Shown here piece by piece: positions 19,974-30,852 of a stretch of 64,000 nt of DNA. Origin of the DNA: Mycobacterium sp. IS-836 (lineage in GTDB: Bacteria > Actinomycetota > Actinomycetes > Mycobacteriales > Mycobacteriaceae); NCBI RefSeq assembly GCF_001954275.1, contig NZ_MBEU01000037.1, forward strand, positions 1 through 64,000, in the 5' to 3' direction. Numbering within the stretch: the stretch's first letter is position 1; every line of letters begins with the position of its first letter. Position numbers and translations under genes: made by a program. The notes under the pieces are model-generated. The model searched no databases. It saw nothing but the letters and a program-made list of their open reading frames with translations, and was not told the origin of the DNA.

Positions 19974-21875
19974 GTGATTAATTCTTTGGGGACACACTTC
20001 ACCTGGCTGATCGTGGCGCTGCCACTGGCCGGCGCCGCGATCTTGCTGTTCGGCGGCAGGCGCACCGACGCGTGGGGCCACCTGCTGGGCTGCGTCGCCG
20101 CGCTGGCGGCGTTCGGGGTGGGCCTGACGCTGCTCGCCGACATGGTCGGCCGAAGCGAGGCCGACCGCGTCATCCATCAGAAGGTGTTCAGCTGGATTCC
20201 GGTCGGGCAGCTCCAGGTTGACTTCGGGCTGCAGATCGATCAGCTATCCATGTGTTTCGTGCTGCTGATCTCCGGCGTCGGGTCGCTGATCCACATCTAT
20301 TCGGTCGGCTACATGGCCGAGGACCCGGATCGCCGCCGGTTCTTCGGTTACCTCAACCTGTTCCTGGCATCGATGCTGCTGCTGGTGGTCGCGGACAACT
20401 ACGTTGTGCTCTACGTCGGATGGGAAGGCGTCGGCCTGGCGTCCTACCTGTTGATCGGGTTCTGGTATCACAAGCCGTCGGCGGCCACGGCGGCCAAGAA
20501 GGCGTTCGTCATGAACCGGGTCGGTGATGCCGGTCTGGCCTTGGGAATGTTCTTGATGTTCAGCACTTTCGGCACGCTGTCGTACGCCGGAGTATTCGCC
20601 GGCGCACCGGGGGCCGGCCGAGGCGCGCTGACGGCGATGGGCCTGCTGCTGCTTCTCGGCGCGTGCGCCAAGTCCGCGCAGGTTCCGCTGCAGGCCTGGC
20701 TGGGGGACGCGATGGAGGGCCCCACACCCGTGTCCGCGCTGATCCACGCGGCCACCATGGTGACCGCCGGGGTGTACCTCATCGTGCGGTCCAATCCGCT
20801 GTACAACCTGGCGCCCGACGCGCAGCTGGCGGTCGTCATCGTCGGCGCGGTGACCCTGTTGTTCGGCGCGATCATCGGCTGCGCCAAGGACGACATCAAA
20901 CGCGCGCTGGCCGCATCGACGATCAGCCAGATCGGGTACATGGTCCTGGCCGCCGGCTTGGGCCCGGCCGGATACGCCTTCGCGATCATGCACTTGCTCA
21001 CCCATGGTTTCTTCAAGGCCGGGTTGTTCCTCGGCTCCGGCGCGGTGATCCACGCGATGCACGAAGAGCAGGACATGCGCCGCTACGGCGGCCTGCGCGC
21101 CGCGCTGCCGGTCACGTTCGCCACGTTCGGGCTGGGATATCTGGCCATCATCGGGGTTCCGCCGTTCGCGGGCTTCTTCTCCAAGGACGCCATCATCGAG
21201 GCGGCCCTGGGCGCCGGGGGCGCCCGGGGTTACCTGCTGGGCGGGGCCGCGCTGCTTGGCGCCGGCATCACCGCGTTCTACATGACGCGGGTCATGCTGA
21301 TGACCTTCTTCGGTGAAAAGCGTTGGGCGCCAGGCGCGCATCCGCACGAGGCGCCCGCCGTGATGACGTGGCCAATGATTCTGCTCGCGGTCGGGTCGGT
21401 GTTCTCGGGCGGGCTGTTCGCCATCGGCGGCACCCTGCAGCACTGGCTGCAGCCGGTGGTCGGGGCGCACGAGGAAGTGACCCACGCCATCCCGGTCTGG
21501 GTCAGCACCGCTTTGGCGTTGGGTGTGGTCGCCGTCGGTATCGCGGTGGCCTACCGGATGTACGCCCGGGCACCCATCCCGCGCGTGGCTCCCGTCCGGG
21601 TCTCGGCCCTCACCGCCGCCGCGCGCGCCGATCTCTATGGCGATGCCTTCAACGAGGAGGTGTTCATGCGCCCTGGCGCGCAACTGACTTCGGCGCTGGT
21701 CGAGGTCGACAACGCGGGCGTGGACGGCTCGGTCAACGCGCTGGCGGCCCTCATCAGCGCGACCTCAAATCGCCTGCGGGGACTGCAAACCGGCTTCGCC
21801 CGCAACTACGCGTTGTCGATGTTGACGGGCGCCGTGCTGGTGGCGGCGCTGATCCTGGCGGTGCGGCTGTGGTGA
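19974..21875 (+). CDS. nuoL: NADH-quinone oxidoreductase subunit L (antiporter-like)
   Basis: The 633-residue protein is the distal antiporter-like pump subunit, with about 16 transmembrane helices and a long lateral helix at the C-terminus. The key TM5 Glu ([12 protein letters not shown]) and TM7 Lys ([13 protein letters not shown]) are present, as is the broken-helix segment [18 protein letters not shown]. The GTG at 19974 is chosen because it lies 10 bp after nuoK and gives the expected N-terminus. Confidence 0.96.
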   Translation: MINSLGTHFTWLIVALPLAGAAILLFGGRRTDAWGHLLGCVAALAAFGVGLTLLADMVGRSEADRVIHQKVFSWIPVGQLQVDFGLQIDQLSMCFVLLISGVGSLIHIYSVGYMAEDPDRRRFFGYLNLFLASMLLLVVADNYVVLYVGWEGVGLASYLLIGFWYHKPSAATAAKKAFVMNRVGDAGLALGMFLMFSTFGTLSYAGVFAGAPGAGRGALTAMGLLLLLGACAKSAQVPLQAWLGDAMEGPTPVSALIHAATMVTAGVYLIVRSNPLYNLAPDAQLAVVIVGAVTLLFGAIIGCAKDDIKRALAASTISQIGYMVLAAGLGPAGYAFAIMHLLTHGFFKAGLFLGSGAVIHAMHEEQDMRRYGGLRAALPVTFATFGLGYLAIIGVPPFAGFFSKDAIIEAALGAGGARGYLLGGAALLGAGITAFYMTRVMLMTFFGEKRWAPGAHPHEAPAVMTWPMILLAVGSVFSGGLFAIGGTLQHWLQPVVGAHEEVTHAIPVWVSTALALGVVAVGIAVAYRMYARAPIPRVAPVRVSALTAAARADLYGDAFNEEVFMRPGAQLTSALVEVDNAGVDGSVNALAALISATSNRLRGLQTGFARNYALSMLTGAVLVAALILAVRLW

Positions 21876-23458
21876 GCGGGCCTTTCCTACCCAACGTGCC
21901 GTGGCTGAGCGTGCTGTGGCTGGTGCCGCTGGCGGGTGCGGTGCTGATCATCCTGATGCCTCCCGGATTGCGGCGGCTCGCCAAGTGGACCGGCCTGGTC
22001 GTCAGCGTCGCGACGCTGGCGGTATCGGTCATCATCGCGATGGGTTTCAAGGCGGGTGGCGCGCCTTACCAGTTCGTTGAAAGCCACCGCTGGATACCGG
22101 CCTTCGGTGCCGGGTACAGCCTCGGCGTGGATGGCATCGCGGTGGTACTGGTGCTGCTGACCACGGTGCTCATTCCCCTGCTGCTGGTTGCCGGCTGGAA
22201 CGATGGCGGCGAGCGCACCCGCGGCGTGCATGCCTATGTCGCCCTGACGCTCGCCATTGAGTCGATGGTGTTGATTTCGGTCATCGCGCTGGATGTCTTG
22301 CTGTTCTACGTGTTCTTCGAGGCCATGCTCATCCCGATGTACTTCCTCATCGGTGGCTTCGGTCAGGGACCCGGACGGTCCCGAGCCGCGGTGAAGTTCC
22401 TGCTGTACAACCTGTTCGGCGGCCTGATCATGCTCGCGGCCGTCATCGGGCTGTATGTGGTGACCGCGCAGCACGGTTCGGGCTCGTTCGACTTCCGTGA
22501 CATCGTGGCCGGCTTCGCGTCCGGCCGTTACACCGCGGACCCGGCGGTGATCAAGGCGCTGTTCCTGGGCTTCATGTTCGCGTTCGCCATCAAGGCCCCG
22601 CTGTGGCCGTTCCACCGCTGGCTTCCCGACGCCGCGGTCGAGGCCACACCGGCGACCGCGGTGCTGATGATGGCGGTGATGGACAAGGTCGGCACCTTCG
22701 GCATGCTGCGCTACTGCCTGCAGCTGTTCCCCAGCGCCTCAACGTACTTCCGCCCGCTGATCATCGTGCTGGCCGTCATCGGCGTGGTCTACGGCGCGGT
22801 TGTGGCGATCGGTCAGGCCGACATCATGCGCCTGATCGCCTACACTTCGATCTCGCACTTCGGCTTCATCATCCTGGGCATCTTCGTGATGACCAGCCAG
22901 GGCCAGAGCGGCTCGACGCTGTACATGCTCAACCACGGATTGTCCACCGCGGCGGTGTTCTTGATCGCGGGCTTCCTGATATCGCGGCACGGCAGCCGGG
23001 CCATCGCCGACTACGGCGGCGTGCAGAAGGTGGCCCCGATCCTGGCCGGCACGTTCCTGGTGTCGGCCATGGCCACCCTGTCGCTGCCCGGGCTGGCCCC
23101 GTTCATCAGCGAATTCCTGGTCCTGCTGGGAACTTTCAACCGGTACTGGCTGGCGGCGGCGTTCGGGGTCACCGCACTGGTCCTCTCGGCCATCTACATG
23201 CTCTGGCTTTATCAGCGCATGATGACCGGACCGGTGGCGCGCGACAACGAACGGATCCGCGATCTGGCACCACGCGAAATGATCGTTGTTGCACCGTTGA
23301 TCGCGCTGCTGATCGTTCTCGGCGTCTACCCCAAGCCGGTCCTGGACGTCATCAATCCCGCGGTCGAGAACACCATGACCGCCATCGGACAGCACGATCC
23401 CGCACCGACGGTGCCACCCGGTGCCGGACCCCGGACAGCCGAAGGACCGCACCGATGA
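21872..23458 (+). CDS. nuoM: NADH-quinone oxidoreductase subunit M (antiporter-like)
   Basis: The 528-residue pump subunit has about 14 transmembrane helices. Its functional Glu lies in [11 protein letters not shown] and its Lys in [16 protein letters not shown]. The TM7-8 segment [19 protein letters not shown] is conserved. The GTG overlaps the nuoL stop, and the 3' end overlaps nuoN by 4 bp. A short Pro/Gly-rich C-terminal tail is present. Confidence 0.96.
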   Translation: MSGPFLPNVPWLSVLWLVPLAGAVLIILMPPGLRRLAKWTGLVVSVATLAVSVIIAMGFKAGGAPYQFVESHRWIPAFGAGYSLGVDGIAVVLVLLTTVLIPLLLVAGWNDGGERTRGVHAYVALTLAIESMVLISVIALDVLLFYVFFEAMLIPMYFLIGGFGQGPGRSRAAVKFLLYNLFGGLIMLAAVIGLYVVTAQHGSGSFDFRDIVAGFASGRYTADPAVIKALFLGFMFAFAIKAPLWPFHRWLPDAAVEATPATAVLMMAVMDKVGTFGMLRYCLQLFPSASTYFRPLIIVLAVIGVVYGAVVAIGQADIMRLIAYTSISHFGFIILGIFVMTSQGQSGSTLYMLNHGLSTAAVFLIAGFLISRHGSRAIADYGGVQKVAPILAGTFLVSAMATLSLPGLAPFISEFLVLLGTFNRYWLAAAFGVTALVLSAIYMLWLYQRMMTGPVARDNERIRDLAPREMIVVAPLIALLIVLGVYPKPVLDVINPAVENTMTAIGQHDPAPTVPPGAGPRTAEGPHR

Positions 23459-25074
23459 CCCTCCCCACTCCCAGTGTCGAGTACTTTCTGCTGTGCCCGA
23501 TGTTGATCGTTTTCGGCGTCGCGGTGGCCGGTGTGCTGGCGGAGGCGTTCTTGCCCAGGCGGATTCGCTACGGCACCCAGGTGACGCTGGCCCTGGGCGG
23601 GTTGGTCGCGGCATTCGTCGCGGTCATCGTCGTCGGCCGCGCCGTCGCGCCATCCGGCCACGCCGCCGTGCTGGGAGCGATGGCCATCGATCGACCCACC
23701 CTGTACCTGCAGGGCACCATCGCGCTGGTTGCGGTGATGGCGGTGATCTTCATCGCCGAACGCAGCGCCGTCACGTCGAAAAACGTTGCGTCGGAAAGCA
23801 AGGTGGCCGTCGCGGGGGGCTTGAATTCGGGGGGCCTGGATTCCTTTGCCCCGCAGGCGTCCGCGGTGCCCGGAAGCGAAACCGAGCGCGAGGCCGAGCG
23901 GGCCGGCGCCACCCAGACGGAACTCTTCCCGCTGCTGATGCTCTCCGTCGGCGGCATGATGGTCTTCCCCGCCTCCAACGACCTACTGACAATGTTCGTC
24001 GCGCTCGAGGTGCTGTCGCTGCCGCTGTACCTGATGTGCGGGCTGGCCCGTCATCGGCGGCTACTGTCCCAGGAAGCGTCGATGAAGTACTTCCTGCTGG
24101 GCGCCTTCTCCTCGGCATTCTTCCTCTACGGCGTGGCGCTGCTCTACGGCGCGACGGGCACGCTCACGCTGCCCGGCATCCGCGAAGCTCTTGCGGCTCA
24201 TGGCGATAGCTCGATGGCGTTGGTCGGCGTCGCCCTGCTCTCGGTCGGATTGCTGTTCAAGGTCGGCGCGGTCCCGTTCCACTCCTGGATTCCCGACGTC
24301 TACCAGGGCGCGCCCACCCCGATCACCGGCTTCATGGCCGCGGCCACCAAGGTCGCGGCGTTCGGCGCGCTGCTCCGGGTGGTCTACGTCGCGTTGCCCC
24401 CGCTGCACGATCAGTGGCGGCCGGTGCTGTGGGCGATCTCGATCCTGACCATGGCGGTCGGCACGATCACCGCGGTGAACCAGACGGACGTCAAGCGGAT
24501 GCTGGCCTATTCGTCGGTCGCGCACGTCGGGTTCATCCTCACCGGCGTTATCGCCGACAACCACGCGGGTCTCTCCGCCACGTTGTTCTACCTCGTCGCC
24601 TACAGCTTCAGCACCGTCGGTGCGTTCGCCATCGTCGGCCTGATCCGCAGCGCGGACGGTGTCGAGGATGCCGACCTCTCGCACTGGGCCGGGCTCGGAC
24701 AGCGCTCACCCATTGTGGGAGTGATGCTTTCGATGTTTCTGTTGGCCTTCGCGGGCATTCCGCTGACCAGTGGATTCGTCAGCAAGCTCGCGGTGTTCAA
24801 GGCCGCCGCCCAGGGCGGCGCGGTGCCCCTGGTGGTCATCGGTGTGATCGCGAGCGGGATCGCCGCCTACTTCTATGTGCGGGTGATCGTGTCAATGTTC
24901 TTCACCGAACCGACCGACGACACGCCGCGAGTGGTAACCCCGGGCATCCTGAGTAAGGCCGCGATCGCGGTATGTGCGGCGGTAACAGTGGTCTTGGGGA
25001 TCTTCCCGCAGCCGTTGCTCGATCTGGCCGATCACGCGGCGCAGCTGCTGCACTTCGCCGCGGGCGCCGGTTAG
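23455..25074 (+). CDS. nuoN: NADH-quinone oxidoreductase subunit N (antiporter-like)
   Basis: The 539-residue last subunit of the operon has about 14 transmembrane helices, the key Glu in ALEVLSLPLYLM and Lys in LLFKVGAVPFHSWIPD. A hydrophilic insertion of about 50 residues rich in Ser, Gly and Glu (around 103-155) separates two membrane segments; it makes the protein longer than the E. coli homologue. The ATG overlaps nuoM. The stop overlaps the stop of the convergent gene by 4 bp, leaving no room for an intergenic terminator. Confidence 0.95.
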   Translation: MTLPTPSVEYFLLCPMLIVFGVAVAGVLAEAFLPRRIRYGTQVTLALGGLVAAFVAVIVVGRAVAPSGHAAVLGAMAIDRPTLYLQGTIALVAVMAVIFIAERSAVTSKNVASESKVAVAGGLNSGGLDSFAPQASAVPGSETEREAERAGATQTELFPLLMLSVGGMMVFPASNDLLTMFVALEVLSLPLYLMCGLARHRRLLSQEASMKYFLLGAFSSAFFLYGVALLYGATGTLTLPGIREALAAHGDSSMALVGVALLSVGLLFKVGAVPFHSWIPDVYQGAPTPITGFMAAATKVAAFGALLRVVYVALPPLHDQWRPVLWAISILTMAVGTITAVNQTDVKRMLAYSSVAHVGFILTGVIADNHAGLSATLFYLVAYSFSTVGAFAIVGLIRSADGVEDADLSHWAGLGQRSPIVGVMLSMFLLAFAGIPLTSGFVSKLAVFKAAAQGGAVPLVVIGVIASGIAAYFYVRVIVSMFFTEPTDDTPRVVTPGILSKAAIAVCAAVTVVLGIFPQPLLDLADHAAQLLHFAAGAG

Positions 25075-25526
25075 TCGCGAGTTACACCCAGAAACGGCCG
25101 GGTGGCCAACACGTAGATCGCCAGTACCCCCAACGGCGCGGCCAGCGGTAACCACGGCAGCTGCAGCGGGAACGACGTCGCGACGATCCCCGCGAGGGTA
25201 AACCCCGCGGCGGCAACAATTGTCGACCAGCTGCCCAACACGACACGGGTGGACGTGCCGCCCGCGTAGCGGCACACCAGATAGGCCGCCGCGCACAAGC
25301 CCGACAGCGCGGACAGCAGCTGCGGCGGGTCGGATAGCACGATCGCCGCCACCGCCAGCAGCACCGCGACCGTGGCCGCGGGTCGAACGACTATTCCCAC
25401 CCCCACGGCAACCAGCGCCAACACCCCGGCCACACCCGCCGGCCCATGGGATCCCACCGCGACCAGACCTACCATCAGCAGGCCGAAAACCGTTGAGGCG
25501 GTGAGTGTTAAGGCTGGGCGTGTCAC
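25071..25526 (-). CDS. Small integral membrane protein (Rv3162c-like)
   Basis: The 151-residue product has about five hydrophobic segments and no recognisable catalytic motif. I start at the GTG at 25526, two bases after the DUF58 stop; a longer reading would run into the DUF58 gene. It is the last gene of a five-gene operon with DUF58, MoxR and DUF4129 proteins. Its position matches Rv3162c of M. tuberculosis as I recall. Function is unknown, probably as a membrane partner of the MoxR system. Confidence 0.75.
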   Translation of the reverse strand: MTRPALTLTASTVFGLLMVGLVAVGSHGPAGVAGVLALVAVGVGIVVRPAATVAVLLAVAAIVLSDPPQLLSALSGLCAAAYLVCRYAGGTSTRVVLGSWSTIVAAAGFTLAGIVATSFPLQLPWLPLAAPLGVLAIYVLATRPFLGVTRD

Positions 25527-25528
25527 CG

Positions 25529-26791
25529 CTACACCCGCAGCCGTCCCCGAACCCGGCGGCGCCGGTCCGGCAGTACACCCATCGATTGATCCAAGCTGCG
25601 ATCCCCTCGCCAGGAGACAATGTCGACGCCGAGGGTGGCCATGTCGCGATACATGGCGGAGCGCTGGAGCGCCCACATCCGATCCACCAGGGCATCCTGC
25701 TCGTCTTGAAACGGGGAGCTATCGAGGATGTCGACGGCGACCACGACATGGCCCCGTCTCCGCAGGTCGATCAGCGCCAGGGCGAATTCGGTGTCCAGCA
25801 GCGTGGAGAATGCGATGACGATCGCTCCCGCGGGAACGGCGGCGCGCGGCGCCAGTGTGCCAGTGGTGTTTTCGAATCGCTCACCCGCGCCCAGCACGGT
25901 ATCGAGCACCCGATAGAACTGGCGCTGGCCGATGTCGGCGCCAAGCCAGCGCGGGCGGTTGCCGCCCAGCGCGACGATTCCCGCGCGATCGCCATGTCGC
26001 AACGCCGTCTGCACCACCTGCGCCGCCCCCCGAACCGTCCGCTCGGTGGCTTCGGTTGCCGGGCCCGCCGGCTGGCGGTAGGTGTCGATGAGCACCACCA
26101 CGTCGGCGGCGCGGTCGGTCAAACGCTCGGTCACATGCAGCTGCCCGCGGCGCGCGCTCACCGGCCAGTTCACCGCCCTCAGCTGATCGCCCGGCACGTA
26201 GGCACGAATGTCGGCGTATTCGACGCCCGGTCCGATATGCCGGGTGAGGTGGGCGCCCAGGCGGTCGAGCAACTCGGTCTGCGGGATCGGCGTCGACTGC
26301 GGTGGCGTCAGCGGAAACACCAAGACGTCGGCGGCGTCGACGGTGGCCGATCCCGCGAGCAGCCCGCCGCGCGCGATCACGTCGACGCGGGCCCGAACGG
26401 GGTAGCGCCCCCAGCGTTGCGCGGTAGCCGTAACCGTTTTCGCGTCGCGGGAATCCATGTCCAGAACTTCGAGCTGCATGCCTTCGACGCCGACCACCGT
26501 GAGCTCGACCGCAGACGCACCGTCACCTGCCTGTGTTACCCAAACGGTGACTCGAGCCTGCTCGTTTTCGAAACATCGCTGCGCGTCGGGCTCGCCGTGC
26601 ACGTAGAGCGTCGGGACCGGGCGCTGCCAGCTGATCGAGCACAGCACGCCCAGCAACGGCGCCGCGAACGCAATCAGCTGCCAATGCGCCCCGATCACGG
26701 CGGCCGCCAGCGCAACCAAGGCGCACGTCGCGATCGCCCGCGTCAATTGCGATGGACGCCAGCGAAACTGGACTTCACGGCCTTCGCTCAC
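25529..26791 (-). CDS. DUF58 (von Willebrand A-like) membrane protein
   Basis: The 420-residue product has two hydrophobic segments near the N-terminus (about residues 15-50) followed by a DUF58 domain containing the signature VEYADIRAYVPGDQLRAVNW and a vWA-like region with VVVLIDT. Such proteins are substrates or partners of MoxR AAA ATPases, which mature or assemble envelope complexes. The GTG start at 26791 follows a short repeat array that separates it from moxR. Position corresponds to Rv3163c. Confidence 0.86.
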   Translation of the reverse strand: MSEGREVQFRWRPSQLTRAIATCALVALAAAVIGAHWQLIAFAAPLLGVLCSISWQRPVPTLYVHGEPDAQRCFENEQARVTVWVTQAGDGASAVELTVVGVEGMQLEVLDMDSRDAKTVTATAQRWGRYPVRARVDVIARGGLLAGSATVDAADVLVFPLTPPQSTPIPQTELLDRLGAHLTRHIGPGVEYADIRAYVPGDQLRAVNWPVSARRGQLHVTERLTDRAADVVVLIDTYRQPAGPATEATERTVRGAAQVVQTALRHGDRAGIVALGGNRPRWLGADIGQRQFYRVLDTVLGAGERFENTTGTLAPRAAVPAGAIVIAFSTLLDTEFALALIDLRRRGHVVVAVDILDSSPFQDEQDALVDRMWALQRSAMYRDMATLGVDIVSWRGDRSLDQSMGVLPDRRRRVRGRLRV

Positions 26792-26794
26792 TTC

Positions 26795-26837
26795 GGCTTA
26801 TCCAGTCTCTAATCCAGTCGGGCTTATCCAGTCGTGC

Positions 26838-26847
<10 letters not shown>
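26795..26847. repeat. Tandem repeat between moxR and the DUF58 gene
   Basis: About four imperfect copies of a 12-14-base unit built on CTTATCCAGTC (variants TCTAATCCAGTC and GTGCTCATCCGGTC) fill the gap and include the moxR stop codon. No coding sense is evident. Slipped-strand expansion is likely. Confidence 0.75.
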
Positions 26848-27809
<962 letters not shown>

Positions 27810-27842
27810 ATCAGTGTCATATCCGCTGTCATACCTTTCCTC

Positions 27843-28325
27843 TCACACCTCTTCCAGCCTCCGGAGAATCTCTTCGAACGCCGCTCGGCCGGGACCGGGC
27901 CGGTGGTCACCGCCGCGCACGACATTGTTGGGATTCACCCATTCCCACAATTCGTCGCCGAACAGCATTTGGCCCGTCGAGTGAAAACCCGCCGGATCTT
28001 TGGCTTGCCTTTGGCCCGTTGCCATTTCATATCGCCGCGCAAGCATCGGGCGCAGATGCCTGTCCCAGTCGGATCGGGTGGACTCCGACCAGCGGATGGT
28101 GGTCTCGGTGGTGGCGAGCCACCGGCGCAACGAATCCCCCAGATCGTCGGCATCCGGCTCGGCCGTGGATCGCGTCCCGTGTGCCAGGACACGACGGACG
28201 CTGAGCAGGATCAACGCCAGGGCGACACCGGAGGCCACCAAGACGAAGCGGCGATCGTGCACGATCAGCGCCAGCAGCTCAACGCCGACGATCAGGCAAA
28301 CGCCCAGGGAAATAAGCCTTTTCAT
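27843..28325 (-). CDS. Small membrane protein of the moxR operon (Rv3165c-like)
   Basis: The 160-residue product has two N-terminal hydrophobic helices (about 5-21 and 27-42) followed by a soluble, charged region of about 110 residues ending in a helical EEILRRLEEV. I do not recognise a domain. It overlaps the DUF4129 gene by 4 bp and lies 33 bp before moxR, so it belongs to the operon. Function is unknown. Confidence 0.8.
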   Translation of the reverse strand: MKRLISLGVCLIVGVELLALIVHDRRFVLVASGVALALILLSVRRVLAHGTRSTAEPDADDLGDSLRRWLATTETTIRWSESTRSDWDRHLRPMLARRYEMATGQRQAKDPAGFHSTGQMLFGDELWEWVNPNNVVRGGDHRPGPGRAAFEEILRRLEEV

Positions 28326-29278
28326 GCCGGGCTCCGCAACTCGGCAAGGACCAGCCGCAGCACCTGTACCGCTATGTCACGATGTCCCTCGTTCATCACG
28401 TGCGGACTGAATCGTGCTTCTTCGAACAGGTTCACCAGCTGCACCGCGTTGTCCGCGTGCAGCGCATGGTGTTCGACGGCTCGGCCCAGTACCTCGGTCG
28501 GGGTGTCGAAATCCTGAGGGGCGGCCCCGGGAAAATTCGCGAGCTCGCTTTCCATCGCGGCGTAGCACGCGATGATGGCCTCGCGCGGTTCGCGATTGAG
28601 GTCACCAATCTCGGCGAGCCCGAGTTCGGCCGCTCGCACAAGCGATTCCGAAGGTTTGGGTGCCGACGCCGGCTCCACGTAGTCGTCGGTGTGGTCATCG
28701 GAGACCGTGCCCGGTTTGGACGCCCTCCACCGCCGCCGGGACATGACGGCCGACCCCGCGACGATGATCAACAGCATCGGGACGGTGGTGGCCAGGAGGA
28801 TTCCGTACATGTCCCCGTTGTCGTGTTGCGGACGCTGCGGCGGGGGCGGCTGCGGATTGACTTGCGCCGTCGGGGGTGCGCTGGGTGCCGGGGTCTGTGG
28901 GGGCGGAGCCACGCCGTGCGGAAGCGCTCGGGACACCAGCGTCGCGATAAGCAACCATGCCACGATCACGGCGAGCCCGATCAGCACCACGCGCCAGTTC
29001 GGCCGACCCCTGCCGGTGCCGAGCATTTCGGACAGGTCCCGGTTATAGGGCGCAATCGCGCGTGGATCCCGCAATCGCGCGATGACCGCGAACGCGACCA
29101 GCGCGAGCGTCACGCTCAGAGCCGCAACGACGAAAACGAACGCCACCCGGTTGGGGCCCGATTCGGTGTGCGCCGCGCCTTCGCGTGCCGGGAGATATCC
29201 GCGCAGGGCTGCGGCGACAACGATCAGCAGCACGATCAGCGCAACAACGCGCCCCGTCGGCTTGTCGGGCATTGGCAC
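28322..29278 (-). CDS. DUF4129-containing membrane protein (Rv3166c-like)
   Basis: The 318-residue product has four hydrophobic helices (around residues 10-25, 45-65, 97-115 and 160-178). A Pro-rich extracytoplasmic segment (about 120-155) lies between the third and fourth. The C-terminal cytoplasmic domain of about 110 residues shows the DUF4129-like pattern REAIIACYAAMESEL ... TPTEVLGRA ... LVNLFEEARFSPH. In other bacteria this domain sits on transglutaminase-like proteins encoded with MoxR and DUF58; here the transglutaminase part is missing. GTG 29278 or ATG 29272 can start it. It is the first gene of the operon. Confidence 0.82.
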   Translation of the reverse strand: MPMPDKPTGRVVALIVLLIVVAAALRGYLPAREGAAHTESGPNRVAFVFVVAALSVTLALVAFAVIARLRDPRAIAPYNRDLSEMLGTGRGRPNWRVVLIGLAVIVAWLLIATLVSRALPHGVAPPPQTPAPSAPPTAQVNPQPPPPQRPQHDNGDMYGILLATTVPMLLIIVAGSAVMSRRRWRASKPGTVSDDHTDDYVEPASAPKPSESLVRAAELGLAEIGDLNREPREAIIACYAAMESELANFPGAAPQDFDTPTEVLGRAVEHHALHADNAVQLVNLFEEARFSPHVMNEGHRDIAVQVLRLVLAELRSPA

Positions 29279-29294
29279 ACGCTTTCCTCATACC

Positions 29295-29312
29295 TGCAAG
29301 TCGATGCTTGCA
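29295..29312. promoter_or_regulatory. Inverted repeat in the moxR operon / HNH gene divergent region
   Basis: TGCAAG (29295-29300) and CTTGCA (29307-29312) form a perfect dyad with a 6-base spacer, 17 bp upstream of the first moxR-operon gene. It is placed like an operator for the minus-strand operon. No regulator can be named. Confidence 0.35.
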
Positions 29313-29395
29313 CGTCAGGCACGCGTAACGCCAGGTTATCCACAGTCAGCGTTTCATCCACAAAACGCGAGCTAGCTGCATGAACGTGCGTGGAT

Positions 29396-29411
29396 TCGAA
29401 CACAAGTTCGA
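29396..29411. promoter_or_regulatory. LexA-binding SOS box
   Basis: TCGAACACAAGTTCGA matches the mycobacterial SOS box TCGAAC-N4-GTTCGA perfectly in both half-sites. It lies immediately upstream of a -10-like hexamer, so bound LexA would block RNA polymerase. DNA damage should therefore induce the downstream HNH gene. LexA control of several 13E12-family genes is known in M. tuberculosis. Confidence 0.85.
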
Positions 29412-29417
29412 TAGAAT
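29412..29417 (+). promoter_or_regulatory. -10 element for the leaderless HNH gene
   Basis: TAGAAT fits TANNNT and ends 7 bases before the ATG at 29425, so transcription should begin at the start codon and produce a leaderless mRNA. It abuts the SOS box, which explains repression. Confidence 0.6.
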
Positions 29418-29424
29418 TGCGCCC

Positions 29425-30852
29425 ATGGGTATCCGGATGAGCGACGAGCAGGCACGGGAGCGGATCAGCGCCGCCCTCGATGCGATCGACGCCGCCCACC
29501 TAGTGCTGCGCGAGACCCCCTCGGAACTGGTAGGGAACAACTTCCGCGTCGACGTAGCCGAACGGCTGGAAACCCAGGAGCGCGTCAACCGCGGGCTGAT
29601 GTATCGCTTCTTCGGCGAGATCGCCGACCCGCCGGATGGGACCGGATTCATGCCCGCGGTGCGCGACGCGCTCTGGGCCCGGCTGCGCATCACACCGCAA
29701 GAAATCACTCGCCGCTTCAAACTGGCGGCGAGGATTCGACCGCGGCGCTCGCTTACCGGGCCGCGGCTGGCGCCCGAGTTGCCGGAGTTGGCAGACGCGA
29801 TCGAAGCCGGCGCGGTCGGCGAGGACCACATCCGCGCGGTATGCCGGGCGGTCGACGTGCTGCCGGCCTGCGTCTCGCCCACCGACGCGGCAGAAGCCGA
29901 ACGCACGTTAGTCCAGCACGCGCGCAAGCTCGATGCCGGCGTGATCACCAAACTGGGGCAGCGCATCGCCGACTACCTCAATCCCGACGGCCTTTTCACC
30001 GACGGCGATCGTGCCCGCCGCCGCGGGCTGCAGCTCGGCGCGCAGGGACCCGACGGCATGTCCCGGTTGCATGGATGGCTCGACCCCGAAGCCCGCGCGT
30101 ACTTCGAAGCCATCGACGCCGCCGTGCGGCCCGGCCGCCACCGATCGGACGACGCCGACAGCCCGGACAACCCGAACGGCCCCGACGGCCCGGACACCCG
30201 TGCCGATGCGCGCGACGACCGCACACCCGCGCAGCGCTGCCACGACGCGTTCAAGTTGGGTATGGCGACGGCGATCTCATCCGGTGGGCTCGGTCAGCAC
30301 CGAGGCCACCCGGTCACGGTGATCGTCACCACCACCCTGGCCGAACTCGACCGGGCGGCACACGCCGTGTCCAACGCATCGGTCCCGATGCCCGCACCCG
30401 CGCGAACCGGCGGCGGTTCCAGGCTGCCCATGCCGGACCTGATCCGCCTGGCCGCCAAAGCAATTCACTACCTGGCGGTGTTCGACGAGCACACCGGCCG
30501 GCCGCTGTATCTGGGAAGGCAAAAGCGGATCGCCACCGCCGACCAGAGGCTGATCTGCTACGCGCGCGACCGCGGCTGCACCCACCCCAACTGCCTGGAA
30601 CCGGGCTATCGCTGCGAGGTTCACCACGCACCCGACTGGATGGCGGATGGCCGCACGGATGCGGACAAGCTGTTTTTCGCTTGCGGTTGCGACCACGGCA
30701 AGGCAAGCCGGGGCGAATGGCACACCGTAGTAACCGAAAACGGGCGACTTGGCTGGACGGACGGCAGCGGGCCGCCCGAAATCAATCATGCTCACCACCC
30801 CGACGAACTTCTCCGCGGCGATCCCGACCCGCCCGAGGAGGACGACGGTTAG
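29425..30852 (+). CDS. DUF222 / HNH endonuclease domain protein (13E12 family)
   Basis: The 475-residue protein has an N-terminal DUF222 region (about residues 1-330) and a C-terminal HNH nuclease module in which CTHPNC, the CEVHH segment and a later FACGCDHG give the expected zinc and catalytic residues. Proteins of this type are multicopy in mycobacteria (13E12 repeat family). I start at ATG 29425 rather than at the earlier in-frame ATG at 29380, because the SOS box and -10 element lie between the two. It ends 4 bp inside the convergent SDR gene. Role in DNA damage is inferred from the SOS box. The nuclease target is unknown. Confidence 0.88.
   Translation: MGIRMSDEQARERISAALDAIDAAHLVLRETPSELVGNNFRVDVAERLETQERVNRGLMYRFFGEIADPPDGTGFMPAVRDALWARLRITPQEITRRFKLAARIRPRRSLTGPRLAPELPELADAIEAGAVGEDHIRAVCRAVDVLPACVSPTDAAEAERTLVQHARKLDAGVITKLGQRIADYLNPDGLFTDGDRARRRGLQLGAQGPDGMSRLHGWLDPEARAYFEAIDAAVRPGRHRSDDADSPDNPNGPDGPDTRADARDDRTPAQRCHDAFKLGMATAISSGGLGQHRGHPVTVIVTTTLAELDRAAHAVSNASVPMPAPARTGGGSRLPMPDLIRLAAKAIHYLAVFDEHTGRPLYLGRQKRIATADQRLICYARDRGCTHPNCLEPGYRCEVHHAPDWMADGRTDADKLFFACGCDHGKASRGEWHTVVTENGRLGWTDGSGPPEINHAHHPDELLRGDPDPPEEDDG

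Noticed and set aside
29336..29366. DnaA-box-like TTATCCACAG and TTCATCCACAA as a replication origin
   Set aside because: Only two loose matches, no AT-rich unwinding element and no dnaA or dnaN nearby. An origin is not supported.
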